A DNA stretch of 11,116 nucleotides from an uncultured Collinsella sp. (GTDB lineage Bacteria > Actinomycetota > Coriobacteriia > Coriobacteriales > Coriobacteriaceae): assembly GCA_958429225.1 (NCBI GenBank), contig CAUAJB010000062.1, positions 1-11,116 on the forward strand, read 5' to 3'. Of the stretch, positions 7,180 to 11,116 are shown in pieces (position 1 is the stretch's first letter; every line of letters starts with the position of its first letter). The notes below the pieces were generated by a model. It was not told where the DNA came from, did not search any database, and saw only the letters and a program-made list of their open reading frames with translations. Both the position numbers and the translations under genes were made by a program.

Positions 7180-7659
7180 ATGGCCAAATCCATTCAACAT
7201 AACGTGGCCTACGTTGCCTGCGGAAGCGGTTGCGCCTCCGCAGGCGGCGATGCCCGCTGCAGCCAAGGCTGCATTGGCTGTGGCGCCTGCGTCACGGCCT
7301 GCCCCCACGGCGCCATTGCACTGGTCGATGGCATCGCCCGCGTGGACCGCTCCAAGTGCACGGGCTGTGGCCTGTGCGGCGTGGCGTGCCCGCAGCGCGT
7401 GATTGCCTTCGTCCCCGGCTACCAGAACATTCTGGTGCGCTGCAACAACACCGATAAGGGCGCCATTGCGCGCAAGGTCTGCGACACGAGCTGCATCGGT
7501 TGCGGTATGTGCGCCAAAAAGTGCCCTGCCGGCGCTATCCGCATCGAGGACAACTGCGCCCATATCGACGGCGTGGACTGCCTGTCGTGCGGCATGTGCG
7601 CCGTCGTCTGCCCGCATGGCGCCATCCACGACCGCACCGGCATCGCCGCCGGCGTGTAG
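7180..7659 (+). CDS. Four-cluster [4Fe-4S] ferredoxin resembling the C-terminal half of RnfB
   Basis: Small soluble electron carrier of 159 residues. Four complete C-x2-C-x2-C-x3-C motifs are visible: Cys31/34/37/41, Cys60/63/66/70, Cys105/108/111/115 and Cys134/137/140/144. As usual for paired ferredoxin folds, clusters would form in two domains joined by the stretch GYQNILVRCNNTDKGAIARK. Extra cysteines occur at 14, 18, 27, 88 and 101. The order of blocks (ACGSGC, CSQGCIGCG, CPQRVIAFVP, CNNTDKG, CIGCGMC) closely follows the polyferredoxin part of RnfB, the Rnf-complex subunit. The N-terminal membrane anchor and first Fe-S domain of RnfB are missing. Spacing to ygfK (11 bases) and to the Mo enzyme (12 bases) implies co-translation, so it most likely carries electrons between those two. 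No transmembrane or signal segment is seen. A generic 4Fe-4S maturation protein is a weaker alternative. Confidence 0.85.
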   Translation: MAKSIQHNVAYVACGSGCASAGGDARCSQGCIGCGACVTACPHGAIALVDGIARVDRSKCTGCGLCGVACPQRVIAFVPGYQNILVRCNNTDKGAIARKVCDTSCIGCGMCAKKCPAGAIRIEDNCAHIDGVDCLSCGMCAVVCPHGAIHDRTGIAAGV

Positions 7660-7671
7660 AAGGGAATCACC

Positions 7672-10449
7672 ATGGCACAGGAATTCACTTTTACCGTTAA
7701 CGGCGTCGAGCGCACGACGACCCAAAACAAACCGCTGCTGCGCTACCTGCGCGACGACCTGCATATCCATTCCGCCAAGGACGGCTGCTCCGAGGGCGCC
7801 TGCGGTACCTGCACCATCCATGTGGACGGTGCGGCCGTCAAGGCGTGCGTGCTGACCACCGCTCTTGCCGCCGGTCGCAACATCGTGACCGTCGAGGGCC
7901 TGCCCGAGGACGTGCGCGAGGCCTTTGTGTACGCCTTTGGCGCTGTGGGCGCCGTGCAGTGCGGTTTTTGCATTCCCGGCATGGTCATGGCGGGTGCAGC
8001 GCTCATCGCCGAGGACCCCGAGCCCACCGAGGAGCAGATCAAGTACGCCATTCGCGGTAACGTCTGCCGCTGCACCGGCTACAAAAAGATTATCGAGGGC
8101 ATCTCGCTGGCCGCTGCGGTGCTCCGCGGCGAAAAGCAGATCGATGAGGACCTGGAGCGCGGCGACGACTACGGCGTGGGCAAGCGCGCCTTCCGTATCG
8201 ACGTGCGCAAGAAGGTGCTCGGCGAGGGCAAGTATCCCGACGACATCGACGAGCTCGATCAGCCGGGCCTGACCTATGCCAGCGCCGTGCGCTCCAAGTA
8301 TCCGCGCGCCCGCGTGCTCTCCATCGACACCTCCAAGGCCGAGGCCCTGCCCGGTGTGGTGGGCATCCTGCGCGCCGAGGACGTGCCAGTCAACCAGGTC
8401 GGCCACCTTATCCAGGACTGGGACGTCATGATCGCCCAGGGCGATATCACCCGCTGCGTGGGTGACGCCATCGTGCTGGTGGTTGCCGAGGACGAGGCGA
8501 CGCTCGAGAAGGCCAAGAAGCTCGTAAAGATCGATTACGAGCCGCTGGAGCCCGTGCGCAACATTGTCGAGGCCAGGGCCGCCGACGCCCCGCGCCTGCA
8601 TGACAGCTTCTTTGCCTTTGGCAACACGGTGGAGCTCAAGGACAACGTGTGCCAGAGCCGTCACGTGACGCGCGGCGACGCCGCCAAGGCGCTGGCCGAA
8701 AGCGCGTTCACCGTGACGCAGCGCTTTACCACGCCCTTTACCGAGCATGCCTTCTTGGAGCCCGAGTGCGCCGTTGCCTTCCCGTACAAGAACGGCGTCA
8801 AGGTGCAGTCGACCGACCAGGGCGCCTACGATACGCGCAAAGAGTGCGCCCACATGTTTGGCTGGGATAGCGAACCCGAGCGCGTGGTTGTAGAGACCAT
8901 GCTCGTGGGCGGCGGCTTCGGCGGCAAGGAGGACGTGTCCATCCAGCATCTGGCCGCGCTCGCCGCATATAAGTTCCAGCGTCCTGTGAAGTGCAAGCTC
9001 ACGCGTGCCGAGTCGCTCGCGTTCCATCCCAAGCGTCATGCCATGGACGGCACCTTTACGTTGGGCTGCGACGCCGAGGGCAACTTTACCGGCCTGGATT
9101 GCGAGATCAACTTTGATACCGGCGCCTACGCGTCGCTGTGCGGCCCGGTGCTCGAGCGCGCCTGCACGCACGCCGTCGGTCCATACAAGTACCAGAATAC
9201 CGACATTCGCGGCTTTGGCTACTACACCAACAACCCGCCCGCCGGCGCGTACCGCGGCTTTGGCGTTTGCCAGTCCGAGTTTGCGCTCGAGAGCCTGATC
9301 GACCTGCTGGCAGAGAAGGTCGGCCTGGATCCGTGGGAGATCCGCTACCGTAACGCCATCGAGCCGGGCGAGGTTTTGCCCAACGGCCAGATTGCTGACT
9401 GCTCCACGGCGCTTAAGGAGACGCTGCTCGAGGTCAAGGATGCCTACTATGCGCATCCCGGACACGCCGGTATCGCCTGCGCCATGAAGAACGCCGGCGT
9501 GGGCGTGGGCCTGCCCGATGCCGGCCGCTGCAAGATTCGCATCGAGGACGGCGTGGCCGTGGTCTATGCCGCCACGTCCGACATCGGCCAGGGCTGCAAC
9601 ACCGTCTTTTTGCAGGACGTTGCCGAGGCATGCGGCCTGCCGCTTCGCTGCATCGCCAACGGCGAGTGCTCTACCGAGAACGCTCCCGACTCCGGCACCA
9701 CGTCTGGTTCGCGTCAGACGGTCGTGACCGGCGAGGCCGTGCGCGGTGCCGCCTTCCTGCTGCGCGATGCCATGCTTGACATCGAGGCCGGCAAGCCCGC
9801 ACCCGATACTCCCGTGAGCGCGCATGGCGACGGCGTCAAGATCGAGTACGACGACGGTCGCGCCTATCAGCTGCACACGCAGGAGCTCGTCGCCGGCCAG
9901 GGTATGCATCCTCAGGATCCCGCGGCAGCCATCAAGGCGCTCGAGGGATGCGAGTTTGGCTACGTGTACCTGGAGCCGACCGACAAGCTGGGTGCGGATG
10001 TTCCCAACCCCAAGAGCCACATCTGCTACGGCTTTGCCACACATGTGGTCATTTTGGATGATGACGGCCGCGTGAGCGAGGTCTATGCCGCGCACGATTC
10101 CGGCAAGGTGGTCAACCCCATCTCCATCCAGGGCCAGATCGAAGGCGGCGTGCTCATGGGTATGGGCTATGCGCTTACCGAGGACTGGCCGCTCAAGGAC
10201 TGCGTACCCCAGGCAAGGTACGGTACGCTCGGGCTGTTCCGTGCGCCCGAGATTCCGGATATCCACGCCATCTACGTGGAGAAGGACGAGCTGCTGCCTG
10301 TGGCATACGGTGGCAAGGGCATCGGCGAGATCGCAACGATTCCCACGGCGCCCGCCGTACAGAACGCCTATCGCGCATTTGACGGCAAGCTGCGTCCGGA
10401 TCTGCCTATGGTGGATACGCCGTACAGCCGCGCCCGTCGCCGCGGGTAG
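7672..10449 (+). CDS. xdhD: Molybdenum hydroxylase, xanthine dehydrogenase / XdhD class (fused 2Fe-2S and Mo domains)
   Basis: Cytoplasmic molybdopterin-dependent hydroxylase of 925 residues. Residues 1 to about 80 hold a plant-type [2Fe-2S] cluster (Cys39/44/47/59). Residues about 85-150 hold the helical [2Fe-2S] domain (Cys97/100 and Cys132/134). The two Mo-binding domains run from about 170 to the end. Active-site landmarks are GGGFGGKE (413-420), ERA (Arg496), RGFG (Arg528, Phe530), GQG near residue 640 and GKGIGE (Glu886). By position these match bovine xanthine oxidase Glu802, Arg880, Arg912/Phe914 and Glu1261, favouring a purine substrate. Thr357 replaces the Gln767 near the Mo. There is no FAD domain and no separate FAD subunit nearby. 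The protein belongs with the XdhD and selenium-dependent xanthine dehydrogenase families; the symbol is by family resemblance. ATG 7672 has AAGGGA upstream. It is the last gene before the terminator. Confidence 0.88.
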   Translation: MAQEFTFTVNGVERTTTQNKPLLRYLRDDLHIHSAKDGCSEGACGTCTIHVDGAAVKACVLTTALAAGRNIVTVEGLPEDVREAFVYAFGAVGAVQCGFCIPGMVMAGAALIAEDPEPTEEQIKYAIRGNVCRCTGYKKIIEGISLAAAVLRGEKQIDEDLERGDDYGVGKRAFRIDVRKKVLGEGKYPDDIDELDQPGLTYASAVRSKYPRARVLSIDTSKAEALPGVVGILRAEDVPVNQVGHLIQDWDVMIAQGDITRCVGDAIVLVVAEDEATLEKAKKLVKIDYEPLEPVRNIVEARAADAPRLHDSFFAFGNTVELKDNVCQSRHVTRGDAAKALAESAFTVTQRFTTPFTEHAFLEPECAVAFPYKNGVKVQSTDQGAYDTRKECAHMFGWDSEPERVVVETMLVGGGFGGKEDVSIQHLAALAAYKFQRPVKCKLTRAESLAFHPKRHAMDGTFTLGCDAEGNFTGLDCEINFDTGAYASLCGPVLERACTHAVGPYKYQNTDIRGFGYYTNNPPAGAYRGFGVCQSEFALESLIDLLAEKVGLDPWEIRYRNAIEPGEVLPNGQIADCSTALKETLLEVKDAYYAHPGHAGIACAMKNAGVGVGLPDAGRCKIRIEDGVAVVYAATSDIGQGCNTVFLQDVAEACGLPLRCIANGECSTENAPDSGTTSGSRQTVVTGEAVRGAAFLLRDAMLDIEAGKPAPDTPVSAHGDGVKIEYDDGRAYQLHTQELVAGQGMHPQDPAAAIKALEGCEFGYVYLEPTDKLGADVPNPKSHICYGFATHVVILDDDGRVSEVYAAHDSGKVVNPISIQGQIEGGVLMGMGYALTEDWPLKDCVPQARYGTLGLFRAPEIPDIHAIYVEKDELLPVAYGGKGIGEIATIPTAPAVQNAYRAFDGKLRPDLPMVDTPYSRARRRG

Positions 10450-10453
10450 GGTA

Positions 10454-10491
10454 GAGCGTGGACGGCCATTGTTGACGGGCCGTTCGCGCTC
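10454..10491 (+). terminator. 14-bp hairpin directly after the Mo hydroxylase gene, no T run
   Basis: GAGCGTGGACGGCC (10454-10467) pairs with GGCCGTTCGCGCTC (10478-10491) at all 14 positions, two of them G-U, around a 10-base loop. It begins five bases after the stop codon and is followed by CAACATCAAC rather than Ts. A canonical terminator lies just downstream, so this stem is more likely a 3'-end stabiliser or processing element than the main stop signal. Confidence 0.5.
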
Positions 10492-10518
10492 AACATCAAC
10501 TACATACGCTGCGCCTTT

Positions 10519-10554
10519 GGCCCCGGCTCCATCGCGAGTCGGGGCCTTTTGTTT
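10519..10554 (+). terminator. Rho-independent terminator of the purine locus
   Basis: GGCCCCGGCTC (10519-10529) pairs with GAGTCGGGGCC (10536-10546) over 11 positions with one G-U and a 6-base loop, followed at once by TTTTGTTT. This is a textbook intrinsic terminator, ending the plus-strand transcript 70 bases after the Mo hydroxylase stop. Confidence 0.85.
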
Positions 10555-10567
10555 GGAGCGCCTCCGC

Positions 10568-10899
10568 ATGCGGAAGCTGCGTCCCAGATTTCGGCTCCAG
10601 AATGGGACGTACTTTCCGGACGGGGCTTCAAACGGAAACTGTATCCCGGATTCGACGCTCAGAATGGGATGCGTTTTCCGGTAGAGGCCTCAAATGGAAA
10701 GTGTGTCCCGGAATATGGCTCCAGCCTGGGATGCATTTTCCGGTTGAAGCCTCAAGCGGAAACTGCGTCCCGGAATTCGGTCTCGGAACGGGTCGTGCTT
10801 TCCGGATCGCCCCTCAACCGGAAGCTGTGTCCCGGAATCATGCCTCAGAATGGGACGCGTTTTCCATTGGCGTGGACGTTGGGAAAACGCGGCCCAGAT
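10568..10899 (+). repeat. Five tandem 62-bp hairpin units plus a partial sixth
   Basis: Units start at 10568, 10630, 10692, 10754 and 10816 with an exact 62-bp period; a left half follows from 10878. Each has a 14-base left arm of the type GGAAACTGCGTCCC (at 10572, 10634, 10696, 10758, 10820), an 18-base loop, a 14-base right arm of the type GGGACGCGTTTTCC (at 10604, 10666, 10728, 10790, 10852) and a 16-base linker usually ending CTCAA plus two bases. The units differ from one another at many positions, yet arms pair at 13, 13, 14, 12 and 13 of 14 positions. The period is not a multiple of three and no shared frame runs through the units, so they are not a protein repeat. They lie just after the operon terminator. 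The family was not recognised; function could be REP/BIME-like, a small RNA array or regulatory. Confidence 0.9.
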
Positions 10900-10937
10900 A
10901 GGGGGGGGCGATCCGGCGATGCGCGGCCTAGCAGCTC

Positions 10938-11116
10938 CTACAGTTCCACGTCGTTGAGCCATGTCGGTAGCGCGGTCTGCCGGATGCCTGCCGTCTGCAG
11001 CTTTTTGGCGAGCACTCCTGCCGAGCGGACCTCGTTTATGGTAAAGCGCAGCAGAGGATGACCGTAGAGCGATAGGTGCGCCTCGCGCTGTCGTTCGGCA
11101 ACGAGCGCCTCGGCGG
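10938..11116 (-). CDS. 3' end of an unidentified protein, possibly DUF559/Vsr-like C-terminus
   Basis: An open frame enters from the right edge on the minus strand and ends at TAG (10940-10938), giving 58 visible C-terminal residues. The stretch YGHPLLRFTINEV followed by a helix (AGVLAKKLQTAG) recalls the end of DUF559/very-short-patch-repair-like nuclease folds, where LRFT precedes the last helix. That fold often ends AbiEi-like proteins in actinobacteria. This is only a resemblance over a short segment. The gene runs towards the repeat array and is not part of the purine locus. No terminator for it was evident between its stop and the array. The interval 10900-10937 holds only a run of eight Gs (10901-10908) and no recognisable element. 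Confidence 0.5.
   Translation of the reverse strand, partial: AEALVAERQREAHLSLYGHPLLRFTINEVRSAGVLAKKLQTAGIRQTALPTWLNDVEL

Noticed and set aside
4169..10449. Selenocysteine codon (in-frame TGA) in ygfK or the Mo hydroxylase
   Set aside because: Both frames are continuous without internal TGA, so any selenium would be a labile cofactor rather than selenocysteine.
7144..10569. Long antisense open frame of 1141 codons opposite the ferredoxin and Mo hydroxylase
   Set aside because: It is a shadow of strong third-position G/C bias in the sense genes. It also crosses the operon terminator and has no family motifs.
10568..10899. CRISPR array
   Set aside because: There is no pattern of short identical repeats separated by unique spacers. 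The whole 62-bp unit is repeated and diverged, and no cas gene is present.
10901..10908. Run of eight Gs as a phase-variable tract
   Set aside because: It lies between the repeat array and the stop of the minus-strand gene, outside any supported coding sequence or promoter.
10549..11061. Plus-strand open frame of 170 codons through the repeat array
   Set aside because: The 62-bp period shifts frame in each unit, so the peptide is not repetitive. There is no ribosome site, and it runs antisense over the real C-terminus at 10938-11116.

Overview
The window is high-GC DNA with strong G/C preference at third codon positions. Its gene set fits a strictly anaerobic, gut-type bacterium, most likely a Coriobacteriia relative such as Collinsella or Eggerthella. 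That placement is inferred from composition and gene content only. The core is a plus-strand locus of five genes (1075-10449) for uptake and anaerobic oxidation of a purine or related N-heterocycle. A divergent regulator gene lies to its left, and non-coding repeats plus the end of an unrelated minus-strand gene lie to its right.

Layout. 42-60: small hairpin with a T run, probably ending a plus-strand gene outside the window. 66-722 (-): YheO/DauR-type regulator (PAS-like domain plus C-terminal HTH). 723-1074: AT-rich divergent intergenic region with inverted repeats, a good -35/-10 pair and a Fur-box-like sequence lying on that promoter. 1075-2469 (+): NCS2 (xanthine/uracil type) permease. 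2470-2664: about 195 bases of strongly structured leader or spacer. 2665-4020 (+): SsnA-type amidohydrolase. 4021-4168: spacer with a 14-bp perfect hairpin. 4169-7168 (+): YgfK, a large Fe-S/FAD/NAD(P) oxidoreductase. 7180-7659 (+): stand-alone ferredoxin resembling the C-terminal half of RnfB, with four [4Fe-4S] motifs. 7672-10449 (+): molybdenum hydroxylase with fused [2Fe-2S] and Mo domains (xanthine dehydrogenase / XdhD class). 10454-10554: a long hairpin, then a Rho-independent terminator. 10568-10899: five exact-period 62-bp tandem units, each forming a hairpin. 10938-11116 (-): 3' end of an unidentified gene.

How it may work together. The permease imports the substrate, SsnA hydrolyses or deaminates it or a product, and the Mo enzyme hydroxylates it. 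The Mo enzyme keeps the acidic and basic pocket residues of true xanthine dehydrogenases. No FAD-binding (XdhB/YgfM) subunit is encoded here. Electrons from the Mo enzyme's [2Fe-2S] clusters would therefore have to go to the RnfB-like polyferredoxin and/or YgfK, which itself carries FAD, NAD(P) and Fe-S sites. SsnA, YgfK and this type of Mo hydroxylase are families known to co-occur with selenium-dependent molybdenum hydroxylases and with anaerobic uric acid/purine degradation clusters, but no selenium gene lies in the window.

Most worth a second look: the 62-bp hairpin array, whose stems diverge through G-U wobbles in one orientation only; the three-way-junction-like RNA before ssnA; the RnfB-like ferredoxin in place of a flavoprotein subunit; and a permease that lacks two acidic residues normally central to NCS2 transport.
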